A stretch of 64,000 nt of DNA, from positions 1 to 64,000 of the forward strand of contig SPPL01000005.1 of assembly GCA_004570955.1 (NCBI GenBank). The letters are read 5' to 3'. This document shows, in pieces, positions 1-9,073 of the stretch. A program made the position numbers and the translations under genes. This stretch comes from Jeotgalicoccus nanhaiensis (GTDB lineage Bacteria > Bacillota > Bacilli > Staphylococcales > Salinicoccaceae). A model generated the notes under the pieces. It saw only the letters and a program-made list of their open reading frames with translations, searched no databases and had not been told where the DNA came from. How positions within the stretch are numbered: position 1 is the stretch's first letter; the number at the start of each line of letters is the position of its first letter.

Positions 1-73
1 TGTCTAGCCATGATAGCCCTCCGTACAGATAGTTTATTTAAGTATAAACAAGATAATCTTTAGGGCATAGAAA

Positions 74-119
74 AACCCGAATAAGAGACGCTTTTTATAA
101 GCTGTCTATTATTCGGGTT
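74..119. repeat. inverted repeat upstream of truncated MocR
   Basis: An 11-bp perfect inverted repeat (arms 74-84 and 109-119, core ACCCGAATA) encloses 24 nt. On the minus strand it is followed by a short T run, so it resembles a leftward terminator, yet no minus-strand gene precedes it. It lies in the region where the N-terminal half of the following gene should be and may belong to whatever replaced that half. Confidence 0.4.
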
Positions 120-236
120 ACAGTTCACATAGTAGAACTCAATGCTTTTAAACAGGAAAATTCGAACCGAAAAAAATTAAAAGAATCATTAAAAGAAAGT
201 AAAAAAATTAGAAGATACAAGTACTCATTATCTCAT

Positions 237-1313
237 ATGACTACGAACAGTCTATACTTTCCTCATAAAAAGTGGATGAGCTTTCAAAAGCAGGTCATTG
301 AAAATCATCAATATGAGATTTCACAATTAAGCCATCCGCAGGGGCCGATAGAAGTCCGTGAAGCGATCAGAGACCTGGTAACTATAACGAGAGGCATTAA
401 CTGTTATGCAGAACAGATAGTTATCGGAACAGGCACCCAGCCGCTTATCGATCAGCTTGTTGATTTATTTACAGCAGATATTAAAGCAGGGATAGAAAAT
501 CCGGGCTACGCCAGGGTACGGGATATGCTTGTTGATAAAGGAATTAATGTAGCGGAAATACCTTTAGATAATAATGGCGCAGATATAGACGCTGTGAAAA
601 AAGAAAACCCAACCTTGCAGTTTTTGACACCGTCGCACCAGTTCCCTACAGGTACGATTATGCCGATATCACGAAGAATTGATCTGCTTAACTGGGCGTC
701 GGAAAAAGAAAACCGCTATATTGTGGAAGATGATTACGACAGTGAATTTAAATACGGAACTGATAATATCCCTTCACTGCACAGCATGGACAAAGAAGAA
801 AAAGTGATTTATATCGGGACTTTCTCTAAAACTATGTTGCCGAGCTTCAGAATGACTTATATGATACTGCCCCTGCATCTTTTGGAATTATATAAAGAAA
901 AACATAAAAACTGGCTGCAGGGCAACAATAGCATACAACTCTATACTTTGAAGTACTTTATCGAATCAGGAGAATACAGCAGACATGTTAAAAAAATGAA
1001 TCTGCATTATGAAAATAATAGAAATGCACTCATTAAATCATTAAAAAAGCACTTTAAAGATAAGGTGGCAATCGCAGACATTCCAGCAGGCTTGCACTTT
1101 ACTGCGAAATTCAAGACCCAAAAATCATATGATGAAATAAAAATGTGTGCTGAAAAATACTCTCTGGAATTATACGACATGAGAAGATTCTCCACTGACT
1201 ACGTTAGTAATGACGACGAATGGAAAAAATATGTACTGGGATTTGCGAGTCTCTATACTGAGGAAATTGATGATATTGTTAAAATACTTTATAAAACGGT
1301 GTTTGAAAAATAA
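237..1313 (+). pseudogene. MocR/PdxR-type aminotransferase domain lacking its wHTH half
   Basis: The 358-residue product is the fold-type I aminotransferase domain of MocR (GntR-type) regulators. It keeps the HPQG-EVREAI start of the domain, the EDDYDSEF motif near residue 165 and the PLP lysine in GTFSKTM (K198). Family members are about 450-480 residues with a winged helix in front; here the frame is open upstream only to about position 57 and the 50-60 codons there show no helix-turn-helix. No convincing ribosome binding site precedes 237. The DNA-binding half is therefore missing, which should abolish regulator function, although an orphan enzyme-like domain could still be made. The target of the parent protein is unknown; no pdx or gab genes are in the window. 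Confidence 0.7.
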
Positions 1314-1345
1314 AACTATGGTTATCTAAAAATAACCATAGTTTT
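1312..1345. terminator. bidirectional terminator
   Basis: A perfect 14-bp stem (1312-1325 with 1332-1345, core AACTATGGTTAT) with a 6-nt loop is flanked by A and T runs. It sits between two convergent genes and can end both. Confidence 0.8.
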
Positions 1346-1348
1346 AAG

Positions 1349-1981
1349 TTAACTTAAATATAAGCTTTTTCCTTTGCTAATATGATTTTCTAACATTTTT
1401 TCTGCTTCATCAAAGTTTTCTCTCCTAAGACAATCATTAAGTAAAATATGATCCTTAAAAGATTCTTGCAAACGTTCTGGATTCTTCGTGAATATTTTTA
1501 TTCCATGTAGAAAAATTCGATCCGTTATATTATCTAATACTTTATGAAAATGATTATTATCATAAATATCTAAGAATACTTTATGATATTCAATGTCTGA
1601 TTTTATAAAATTACTTATTTCGTTATTATCTATATATATTTTTTGCTGTTCTACAAGTTTATCCAATACTCTAAGATGCTGGTCATTAAAATTTTTTTTT
1701 ATTTTTTTGAAAGAAAACAGTTCAATTGCTAATCTTAGATCCATTAAGTCTATTGTTTCTTTTACTGATAATTCTTTAATTAAAATACCTCTTTTTGGTA
1801 ATATTTCAATTAAGTTATCATTATTATCTAACCTTTGTAAGGCGCCTCTTATAGGGGTTCTACTGATATTAAGCATATCTACTAGCTGTTGCTCTGTAAT
1901 TACTGGTCCATTAAGTTCTCCTAACAAAATCATTTCTTTTAATGTTTCATACGCTATATCTTTCAAATACTTTTTCTTCAT
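1349..1981 (-). CDS. GntR family regulator, FadR/FCD subfamily
   Basis: A 210-residue transcription factor with an N-terminal winged helix (about residues 5-70, with ITEQQLVDMLNISRTPIRGA as recognition region) and an all-helical FCD ligand-binding domain (about 75-205). FCD proteins usually bind carboxylates with His/Asp ligands. AGGAG lies 8 nt before the ATG. It follows the nitrilase, TRAP and RraA-like genes on the same strand, separated by a hairpin, so it probably regulates that cluster. The core GTATAC occurs both just before its own start (near 1985) and in a perfect palindrome ahead of the RraA-like gene, which suggests autoregulation plus cluster control. The effector is unknown. Confidence 0.85.
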   Translation of the reverse strand: MKKKYLKDIAYETLKEMILLGELNGPVITEQQLVDMLNISRTPIRGALQRLDNNDNLIEILPKRGILIKELSVKETIDLMDLRLAIELFSFKKIKKNFNDQHLRVLDKLVEQQKIYIDNNEISNFIKSDIEYHKVFLDIYDNNHFHKVLDNITDRIFLHGIKIFTKNPERLQESFKDHILLNDCLRRENFDEAEKMLENHISKGKSLYLS

Positions 1982-2079
1982 ATAAGTATACTCCTATCTT
2001 GCGCACTATTACTTGTATATTCTAAATATACTCATTTAAAATACGGATGTGTAGTTTTTTTAAAAAGTTCATAAAAACG

Positions 2080-2116
2080 ATACAAGCGTGCTGGTCACAC
2101 CATTGCACACTTGTAT
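2080..2116 (-). terminator. hairpin after the nitrilase gene
   Basis: Arms 2080-2091 (ATACAAGCGTGC) and 2105-2116 pair with one G-T and are followed on the minus strand by CGTTTTTAT. It is the probable end of the TRAP cluster transcript, ahead of the GntR gene. The arm ACTTGTATATT recurs near 2010, so an operator role is an alternative. Confidence 0.55.
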
Positions 2117-2136
2117 ATTATAAACTATATATTTTT

Positions 2137-2955
2137 TTATGATAACTCTTTGTAATATTCTGGTTTTCTATTCTGCAGAGATGGTATACTCGTACGTGCT
2201 TTATCCACTAAATCCATATCCAAATTAGCATAAATTACACCAGTTCCTTCAGATGCTCTTGAAATCACCATTCCCCAAGGATCAATTACCATACTACTCC
2301 CAAAGCATTCTTTCCCTGGCAAATTTTCACCAAATTGTCCTGCAGCTATTACAAAACATTGGTTTTCAACTGCCCTAGCTCTTAAAATTAATTCCCAATG
2401 CAACATTCCTGTATACCTTGTAAATGCAGCTGGTATAAACAGTATCTTAGCACCTTCTAAGGCATATCCTCTATATAATTCTGGAAATCTCATATCGTAA
2501 CAAATACTTAGTCCAGCCTTTCCAACAGGTAAATCAATCATTTTAGGAGATGTACCATTTATAATACTATTTGACTCCATATATTTAGATACACCTTCTA
2601 TTTCTATATCAAATAAATGTATTTTTTGATATTTACCGATTATTTCTCCATGTGGATTAATTATAAAACTTGTGTTGTATGATTTTTCATTGTTATATTC
2701 TTCAAGGATACTTCCTACATGTATAAAGATTGAATGTGTTTTTGCTAAGTTACTAAGCAGTTCAAACGTTTCTCCATTGGGGATAGATTCTGCATGTTTA
2801 ACCTTATCTTCATCTTTACCCATATAAGTACAATATTCAGGTAGAGAAACTAATTCTGCTCCCTCACTTGCCGCTTCTTCAATAAAATTAGTAATATCGT
2901 TGAGATTTTTCGCTTTATCCTGTTTAGTATTCATTTGTACAAGTGCAATTTTCAT
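2137..2955 (-). CDS. carbon-nitrogen hydrolase (nitrilase superfamily)
   Basis: A 272-residue amidase of the nitrilase superfamily, of the Nit1/Nit2 or omega-amidase type. The catalytic triad is visible: E40 in LPEYC, K111 in GKYQKIHLF and C152 in SICYDMRFPE. Length and motif spacing fit deaminated glutathione or omega-amidases that hydrolyse alpha-keto acid amides. The gene is last in a minus-strand run after dctM, 20 nt downstream. In that setting it may release ammonia from an imported amide, but the substrate is inferred only from context. Cytosolic; no signal peptide. Confidence 0.85.
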   Translation of the reverse strand: MKIALVQMNTKQDKAKNLNDITNFIEEAASEGAELVSLPEYCTYMGKDEDKVKHAESIPNGETFELLSNLAKTHSIFIHVGSILEEYNNEKSYNTSFIINPHGEIIGKYQKIHLFDIEIEGVSKYMESNSIINGTSPKMIDLPVGKAGLSICYDMRFPELYRGYALEGAKILFIPAAFTRYTGMLHWELILRARAVENQCFVIAAGQFGENLPGKECFGSSMVIDPWGMVISRASEGTGVIYANLDMDLVDKARTSIPSLQNRKPEYYKELS

Positions 2956-2975
2956 ATTAAAATCCTCCTATAAAT

Positions 2976-4259
2976 TTAATCTGATAATAGAGACGGTAAC
3001 CACAAAGAAAGTTGTGGGAAAAACGTAATTAATATTAATGCAATAACTAATGGAATATAGAATGGTATTATACCTTTTACTACTTCCTCAAACTTCACTT
3101 TCCCGACTTTAGAAATTACATATAATCCTATTCCAACTGGTGGAGTTATCATTCCGAGTAAAAGATTGTATGACATTACAATTCCAAAATGTACTCGATC
3201 TATTCCTAGTGAATCGATTATCGGTAACAATATAGGTACCATAATCAACTTAATAGGTATACCTTCCATTACAGCGCCTAAAGCAAGTAGTAATATATTT
3301 ATAATAAGTAACATCATATACTTATTTTCAGTCATAGAAAGTAAGCCATTTGATAATAACTGCGGTAGTTGTTCAGCGGAAATAATCCACCCCATTGCTG
3401 TTCCAACACCGACTAAAAACATTATCAATGCAGTTGAACTGACACTTGCTAAAAAACCTTCTCTTAAATTTTTAAAGCTGAATTCTTTATATATAGCAGC
3501 ACATATTATTGCATAAGCCGCTGCAATCGCCCCTGCTTCTGTAGGTGTAACTACTCCTCCCAACATTCCACCAAGAATTACAACTGGTGCCAACAAAGCA
3601 AAAAATCCTTTTTTAAATGTAGTGCCTACGTAACTAATCTTAAATTCTGTTGCTTCAGGAGCTTCTACTTTGCCAGAAATAATTTGTGTATACACAAAAA
3701 TTCCGAGGGTCACAGCAATGATTAAACCAGGGACTACACCTGCAATAAATAACTCTTCTACCGATACCTCTGCTAAGTATGCATAAACAATCAAAGGAAC
3801 ACTTGGAGGTATTATACCCCCTATGACTGAAGATCCTAAAACTAGAGCCGCACTGTACCCTTTTGAATAACCTTTTTCAACCATAGCTCTCATTTCTATG
3901 GCACCTAATCCTGCCTGATCTCCAACGGCTGTTCCTGAGATACCTGCAAATATGACACTAGCTAATATATTTACTTGAGCAAGCCCCCCACGAACAAATC
4001 CTATAATAGCAACACAAAAGTCAAAAATCTTTTGTGTTATTCCAGCAGAATTCATTAAATTTCCTGCGAGTATAAACAATGGGACCGCTAATAACGTATA
4101 ACCGTAGATCCCTTCTACCGTTTGAATTGGGAATACTTCAAGACTGTAACTGCCAAACAGCAATGCTAATAATGTTGAAAGAATCATTGCAAAAGAAACA
4201 GGAAAACCTATTGCTAAGAGTATTAAAAACACCCCGAACATTATAATACCCAGTATCAT
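2976..4259 (-). CDS. dctM: TRAP transporter large permease (DctM/SiaM type)
   Basis: This 427-residue, highly hydrophobic protein has the many transmembrane segments of the large TRAP permease subunit and the family motifs FAGISGTAVGDQAG and GIITPPVG-like (GMITPPVGIGLYV). It couples sodium import to release of the substrate brought by the DctP protein. Its start overlaps the end of dctQ by 4 nt (ATGA), showing translational coupling. Part of the complete DctP-DctQ-DctM set encoded here. Confidence 0.93.
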   Translation of the reverse strand: MILGIIMFGVFLILLAIGFPVSFAMILSTLLALLFGSYSLEVFPIQTVEGIYGYTLLAVPLFILAGNLMNSAGITQKIFDFCVAIIGFVRGGLAQVNILASVIFAGISGTAVGDQAGLGAIEMRAMVEKGYSKGYSAALVLGSSVIGGIIPPSVPLIVYAYLAEVSVEELFIAGVVPGLIIAVTLGIFVYTQIISGKVEAPEATEFKISYVGTTFKKGFFALLAPVVILGGMLGGVVTPTEAGAIAAAYAIICAAIYKEFSFKNLREGFLASVSSTALIMFLVGVGTAMGWIISAEQLPQLLSNGLLSMTENKYMMLLIINILLLALGAVMEGIPIKLIMVPILLPIIDSLGIDRVHFGIVMSYNLLLGMITPPVGIGLYVISKVGKVKFEEVVKGIIPFYIPLVIALILITFFPQLSLWLPSLLSD

Positions 4260-4756
4260 TTTTCCCCCTCCTGACGTGCAGTGAAAATATCTATATTTCC
4301 ATCTTTAATTTGTCTAAGATGTTCAATCATTATTAAAGTTACAAGTAACATCAGAAGTACTAAAGGGAAATAATACAACGTATACGGCGCTTCTAATAAC
4401 AACGTTGATCTGTTGAATCCTTTGATGGCTAAACTTATGGATGTAATGCTTAAAACAATTGAAATTATTAGTAATAGTATGGTGTTGATATACATTATTA
4501 CTTTACGTGTTTTCTCCTCAAATTTTTCGACAAGAAAAGTAATCATTATGTCTTCTCGATCAGCAACTATTTTTCCAAATCCCAAAAATGTTATCCAAAT
4601 AATAACAATTCCTAAAAATTCGTGAAGCCATATTATAGAACTACTTGTAAAATATCTCATTACAATTTCGAAAATCATTGTAGCAATGAGAATGATTAAA
4701 CCTACGAGCGCGATTATTACATAAACATTTGCTATGCTATCTATTAGTTTTCTCAC
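4256..4756 (-). CDS. dctQ: TRAP transporter small permease (DctQ type)
   Basis: A 166-residue protein with four predicted membrane segments, matching the DctQ family that joins the large permease to the binding protein. Visible hallmarks are the EIVMRYF segment after helix 1 and the WLHEFLGIVIIWITFLG stretch in helix 2. It lies between the binding protein gene (11 nt away) and dctM (4-nt overlap), so the three subunits are made from one transcript. Confidence 0.9.
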   Translation of the reverse strand: MRKLIDSIANVYVIIALVGLIILIATMIFEIVMRYFTSSSIIWLHEFLGIVIIWITFLGFGKIVADREDIMITFLVEKFEEKTRKVIMYINTILLLIISIVLSITSISLAIKGFNRSTLLLEAPYTLYYFPLVLLMLLVTLIMIEHLRQIKDGNIDIFTARQEGEK

Positions 4757-4767
4757 GAAATCATTCC

Positions 4768-5775
4768 TTATTCTATGGACTTAATAGAATCTATGGTTCC
4801 TTTGGGAGCAATTCCATCCTCTTCCATTTGATAATGAAAATCTTCAAAAGCTTCTGACCATTCTACTTTATTTATTTCATGAATTTTAATATCGTGCTCT
4901 TCTTGCATTAGAGCAAGCTGTTCGTCAACAACTTCATTTATTCTGTCATTGTTGACTTCTCCTGTTTTGTTTGCAGCATTGATTAAAATGTTTTTATGCT
5001 CATCTGTTAAACCCTGAAAAAATTCTTCATTCATAGCCAGCACAATATCTTGCTGATATTCATCAACCATTGACATATGTGGAGCAACTTCAGTAAATTT
5101 CATTCCCCATACTAGAGATAATGGGGATGTTGCTGCATCAACTAAGTTTTGATTTAACGCTAAATACGTTTCAGTCCAAGCAATTACAGTCGGATTTGAA
5201 GCTACATGAGTATATGCCTCTGAGTATGTTTTAGATTCAAATGACCTTATTTTCAGACCTTTTAAGTCATCTACTGAAACTACTGGTTCTTTAGAAAGTA
5301 AAACCCTTTCGGGACCTCTTTTAAAATTTCTCTCATCATTTAAAATTCTCACATTATTCTCAATTAATGTATTATGAATATCCTGCCCTAATTCGCTTTT
5401 GTTAAATTTCTGGTAATGTTCAAAATCTCTAAATAAAAATGGTACTGAACTAAGGTTTACTCTTGGATCTAAATCACTAAAATATGTGATACCTTCTGCA
5501 TAAATTTGTTGAGTACCATTCAGTATATTATCTACTTGGGTTGTTCCCTTACCTAGTTGTTCTGCAGGATAAAGTTGAATAGTGATTTCACCATTACTAT
5601 TTTCATGAACTGTATCAGCAAAATACTCAAACATTTGTCCTTCAAGAGATTCTTTAGGCATCTTTGTCCCCATTTTTATAACAATATTTTTTTCATCTGC
5701 ATTAGTCGCATTGTTGCAAGCGCTTACAATTAGAGCGAAAAAAAATATTATTATTAATGAGAGATATTTGTTCAT
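4768..5775 (-). CDS. dctP: TRAP transporter solute-binding lipoprotein (DctP type)
   Basis: A DctP-family binding protein of about 335 residues anchored as a lipoprotein: a hydrophobic leader ends in VSACNN. The conserved GLKIRSFESKTY region carries the arginine that usually salt-bridges the carboxylate of the ligand. The start at 5775 is preferred because GAGGA lies 8 nt upstream and it sits directly behind the stop of the RraA-like gene. Ligands of the family are C4-dicarboxylates, sialic acid, keto acids or similar; the sequence does not decide which. Confidence 0.9.
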   Translation of the reverse strand: MNKYLSLIIIFFFALIVSACNNATNADEKNIVIKMGTKMPKESLEGQMFEYFADTVHENSNGEITIQLYPAEQLGKGTTQVDNILNGTQQIYAEGITYFSDLDPRVNLSSVPFLFRDFEHYQKFNKSELGQDIHNTLIENNVRILNDERNFKRGPERVLLSKEPVVSVDDLKGLKIRSFESKTYSEAYTHVASNPTVIAWTETYLALNQNLVDAATSPLSLVWGMKFTEVAPHMSMVDEYQQDIVLAMNEEFFQGLTDEHKNILINAANKTGEVNNDRINEVVDEQLALMQEEHDIKIHEINKVEWSEAFEDFHYQMEEDGIAPKGTIDSIKSIE

Positions 5776-5776
5776 A

Positions 5777-6454
5777 TTAACCATCCTCATTTAACTTTTT
5801 ATCAATCAACTCATCAGCTTTTGTTAAGCTGCTAAGTACTTTTCCTGCATCAAGCTGTTGTTTTGTAATTGGCTCTTTTTTTTCACTTTCTAATGCTTTT
5901 TTCAAAACAGAATTATAATCTAAATCCGAATCAATAACTAAAACTCCATTATCATCTGCTAAAATTAAATCTCCTGGATGAACAGTTACACCACCGCATT
6001 GGACAACTGTATTGATTTCTCCACTCTGTCCTTGTAATTTCGTAGTTATAGGCGATAGTCCTGTTGCAAATAAAGGCATATTAATTTCCTTAATTGCTTG
6101 AATATCAGTACAGGGACCATCTATGATGATTGCATTAACTTTTCTTGAATTGGCTGCATATGCTACCATTTCTCCCACTGCTGCATGTTTAGTATCACTA
6201 GTTCTATCAATGACGATTACATCTCCTTCTGTAGCCATACTTACTGCCTTGTGAACTAACGTTGAATCATCTACAGAAGTTCTAACAGTAAATGCTGTGC
6301 CTACAACTTGTACATTCTCTAACATACTTTGGATTCTAGGATCCATAAAACCGTAATGTAAATGATGTCCAATAGTCGCAGGTTCCACCTTATGAAATTC
6401 TTCTCGCAATTTCTCTGTAAGTTGTTTGTTTTCTACTCTTTGATTAATAATCAT
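5777..6454 (-). CDS. RraA-like / HMG aldolase family protein
   Basis: About 225 residues of the RraA-like fold, which includes 4-hydroxy-4-methyl-2-oxoglutarate/oxaloacetate decarboxylases and dimethylmenaquinone methyltransferase-like proteins. Family features are the VIDRTSDTKHAAVGE and IIDGPCTD segments and the HPGDLILADDNGVLVI tail motif. The start at 6454 has AAAGGGGA upstream; a longer reading from 6511 would begin inside the palindromic operator and lacks a binding site. It leads the TRAP cluster, so it probably acts on the imported acid (aldol cleavage or decarboxylation), an inference from position. Confidence 0.82.
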   Translation of the reverse strand: MIINQRVENKQLTEKLREEFHKVEPATIGHHLHYGFMDPRIQSMLENVQVVGTAFTVRTSVDDSTLVHKAVSMATEGDVIVIDRTSDTKHAAVGEMVAYAANSRKVNAIIIDGPCTDIQAIKEINMPLFATGLSPITTKLQGQSGEINTVVQCGGVTVHPGDLILADDNGVLVIDSDLDYNSVLKKALESEKKEPITKQQLDAGKVLSSLTKADELIDKKLNEDG

Positions 6455-6484
6455 TTCAAAAATCCCCTTTGCTTTTTTATGAAT

Positions 6485-6500
6485 ATGTTGTATACAACAT
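6485..6500. promoter_or_regulatory. 16-bp perfect palindrome, likely GntR operator
   Basis: ATGTTGTATACAACAT is a perfect palindrome about 30 nt upstream of the start of the first gene of the TRAP cluster. Its TGTATACA core resembles FadR-subfamily GntR sites, and a GTATAC core also precedes the GntR gene at the other end of the cluster. Confidence 0.6.
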
Positions 6501-6604
6501 GAATATATCATAGGTTATTTTTAATAACAATACAATTATAGTTTTAAAAACTTATCGAATGATAACGCTTACATAATTTTTAGTTATGATAATTTTTTAA
6601 TAAT

Positions 6605-6646
6605 AATAAGTCCCCTTAAAAATAATAAATTTTAAGGGGACTTATT
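6605..6646 (-). terminator. terminator after nucleoside hydrolase
   Basis: A 17-bp perfect stem (6605-6621 with 6630-6646, core AAGTCCCCTTAAAA) and 8-nt loop lie downstream of the nucleoside hydrolase on the minus strand, followed by an AT-rich tail. It separates that gene from the TRAP cluster. Confidence 0.75.
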
Positions 6647-6734
6647 AAAGGTTCAAATAAATCTATTTATAGCTTCTCTAAAGAATATGGTTAAAGATTG
6701 TTCTTTCCCGTTTGATTAACTTAAATTTAAAAAT

Positions 6735-7679
6735 TTACTCTAGACTTTTCAGCACATCATACAAATGTTCTTTAAATAAATCCCTATCTACTTTTTCACA
6801 CACTCTGACATTTGGCTCTTTACCTAACCGTCCGTTGATATCAACTAAACTGTAGCCGCGTGTCAGTTCTCCCTTTGTTTCAACATCAACGTAATACTTA
6901 GTAGACTTCTCCATAATTCTTTCATCAGCTGCGATTGCGACCAGCAGCGTATCAGGATGAGTCGTTCCATCAAGCTTATGTACTTCTTTGTTAAACTTCT
7001 TCACTACTTTGTTCACATCTCTAAAGAACCGTGAACCCGCAGTGCCAAAACTTTCAATTTCGGCATGTTCTTTATCGAACATGAGAGAATAATCCGTGCA
7101 CATATCCCAGCCGACCATAGTCATTTTAATACCTGACTGCAGCACCAGCTTAGCCGCTTCAGAATCAACGTAAAAATTATACTCAGCAGCAGGCACAATA
7201 TTACCGAGCGCATTATTCGTTCCACCCATAATATACAGATGTTCAATCTTCTTAGTGATACCGGGATCCTTTTTAATCGCCATGGCAATATTAGTTAAAG
7301 GTGCAATCGCAAGCAATGATACCTCTCCCGGACTCTCGTTAATAGTATCGATGATAAAATCAATCGCATGCCTCGATTCCGCGGAACGCTCGGGTTTCGG
7401 GAAGAAAGAATCCCCCATGCCATCGCTGCCATGCACATCCTCAACAGTCGTATGCTCTTGTTCAGAATTGCCGAAAATTGGACCATCGTATCCCGGATAG
7501 ACAGGAATATTGTTATGGCCCGCAATCTGTGTAGTATAAAGTGCATTGTCAATCTGCTGATTAAAATCAACATTACCACCAGTAATTGTAATTCCCAGAA
7601 CGTCGAAATTATGTAGAGCAGTCAGGATTGCAATCGTGTCGTCTCCTGCAGTGTCGGTGTCTATGATTACTTTATTCAT
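6735..7679 (-). CDS. nucleoside hydrolase (IunH family)
   Basis: About 314 residues of the inosine-uridine preferring nucleoside hydrolase family, which splits the N-glycosidic bond of ribonucleosides. The calcium-binding signature appears at the N-terminus as DTDTAGDD, and the later motifs LAIAPLTNIA, YIMGG and GTTHPDTLLVAIA are present. The start at 7679 has AAGGGATTC upstream; the longer frame to 7751 has none. It stands alone between two terminators or repeats. Base specificity cannot be read from the sequence. Confidence 0.9.
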   Translation of the reverse strand: MNKVIIDTDTAGDDTIAILTALHNFDVLGITITGGNVDFNQQIDNALYTTQIAGHNNIPVYPGYDGPIFGNSEQEHTTVEDVHGSDGMGDSFFPKPERSAESRHAIDFIIDTINESPGEVSLLAIAPLTNIAMAIKKDPGITKKIEHLYIMGGTNNALGNIVPAAEYNFYVDSEAAKLVLQSGIKMTMVGWDMCTDYSLMFDKEHAEIESFGTAGSRFFRDVNKVVKKFNKEVHKLDGTTHPDTLLVAIAADERIMEKSTKYYVDVETKGELTRGYSLVDINGRLGKEPNVRVCEKVDRDLFKEHLYDVLKSLE

Positions 7680-7862
7680 TGAATCCCTTCTTCCATCTTC
7701 GTTTTCATTAATTATCTGTATCTTAACACAATAATATTCCTTTATATTCAAAGATAAATTACATATAATTCATTATTAAATTTCCATTAAATTCAATCGG
7801 ATATTATATATTCCATTAAAAGGGTTTTAAGACAAAAAATTAATTAAATAGATTAAAATGAC

Positions 7863-7879
7863 TGGGAACAGCGTAAGTT
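7863..7879. repeat. inverted repeat IR1, left copy
   Basis: TGGGAACAGCGTAAGTT, 17 bp, encodes WEQRK at the start of the silent hsdS copy. It is identical in reverse complement to 11255-11271 at the start of the expressed hsdS. Recombination between the two copies would exchange the whole specificity gene. Confidence 0.9.
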
Positions 7880-8363
7880 AAATACAATCGTAGAACGTAT
7901 AACTCGAAAGAATAAAAATAATGAATCTACACTTCCACTTACAATATCTGCTCAAGATGGTTTAGTAGATCAAAACACGTATTTTAATAAACAAGTAGCT
8001 AGCAAAGATATGAGTAACTACTACTTATTAAAAAAAGGTGATTTTGCATATAATAAAAGTTATTCAAATGGTTTCCCTCTTGGTACAGTGAAACGTTTGG
8101 ATAAGTATGACGAAGGCACTCTTTCGTCATTATATATAGTTTTTAGACCTGAAAAAGTTAACTCAGATTTTTTAAGTATTTACTATGATACAAATAAATG
8201 GCATCGTGAAGTTATGAAATTATCAGCAGAAGGTGCTAGAAACCATGGGTTACTTAACATACCTGTTAATAGCTTCTTCGAGAAGAAAATTATTATTCCA
8301 ATTCATGAAGAAGAACAATTGGAGATTGCTAAATTTCTTAAACGATTAGAAAAAATAATCACC

Positions 8364-8386
8364 CTTCATCAGCGTAAAATTAACAT
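8364..8386. repeat. inverted repeat IR2, left copy
   Basis: A 23-bp stretch in the central conserved region of the silent hsdS (begins CTTCATCAGCGTAAAA) is identical in reverse complement to 10757-10779. Imperfect identity runs on to about 8415. Recombination here would swap only the second recognition domain. Confidence 0.92.
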
Positions 8387-9073
8387 TTTAAAAACTCTTA
8401 AGAAAGTCTATCTTAATGTAATGTTTTCAAATAGAAGTGAAGATATACCACGTTTGCACTTTAAATCTTTTAGTGAAGCATGGGAACAGTGTGAAGTCTC
8501 TAATTTATCTCAAAAAACTTTTGGAGGAGGTACACCTAAAACATCTAAAAAAATATATTGGGATGGTGATATCCCTTGGATACAAAGTTCAGATCTTAAA
8601 GAACATAATGTAAAAAGTATAAGAGTAAATAAGAAAATTACTAAAATAGGATTGGAACACTCTGCTGCAAAATTAATTCCAAAGAACTCTTTAGCTATTG
8701 TGACTAGAGTTGGTGTAGGTAAGGTTGCTCTTATCCCTTTCGAGTATACTACTAGTCAAGACTTTCTATCTTTAAGTAATTTAAATGTAGATAAATATTT
8801 CGGTCTATATTTGATGTATCATAATTTGCAAAAAGAATTATTAGCTTTACAAGGAACATCTATAAAAGGGATAACTAAGAAAGAAGTACTTAAAAAAAGA
8901 GTGAGAGTTCCTAAAGATTTACAAGAACAAGTATCAATTGGAAAGTCTTTAAAGGAACTAGATAGCTATATTAATCTTCATCAAAGAAAGTTGCACAAAC
9001 TTAATAAAATAAAACAAGTTTACTTAAATAAAATGTTTATCTAGAGAGAATAATTCTCTCTAGATATTTTTTA

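Larger units (their letters stand above)
7857..9044 (+). pseudogene. hsdS: silent inverted hsdS cassette (type I specificity subunit)
   Basis: The reading frame is open from 7857, just after a TAA stop, and has no start codon or ribosome binding site at its beginning, so it is a storage copy rather than an expressed gene. It encodes WEQRKL, a first target-recognition domain, a central conserved helix (LHQRKINILKTLKKVYLN, about 8364-8420), a second recognition domain beginning FGGGTPKTSKKIYWDGDIPW and a C-terminal conserved helix. Both recognition domains differ from those of the expressed hsdS on the opposite strand, while the conserved joints match at DNA level. Inversion would place either or both domains behind the hsdM-linked start. 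An internal ATG at 8010 exists, but a product from it would lack part of domain one. Confidence 0.88.

Noticed and set aside
6605-6646. Insertion sequence terminal repeats
   Set aside because: The 17-bp arms are only 8 bases apart and adjoin a gene end, so a terminator explains them.
8010-9044. An independent, expressed hsdS gene starting at 8010
   Set aside because: The homologous frame extends back to 7863 without a start, and the ATG at 8010 would cut into the first recognition domain; no ribosome binding site precedes it.
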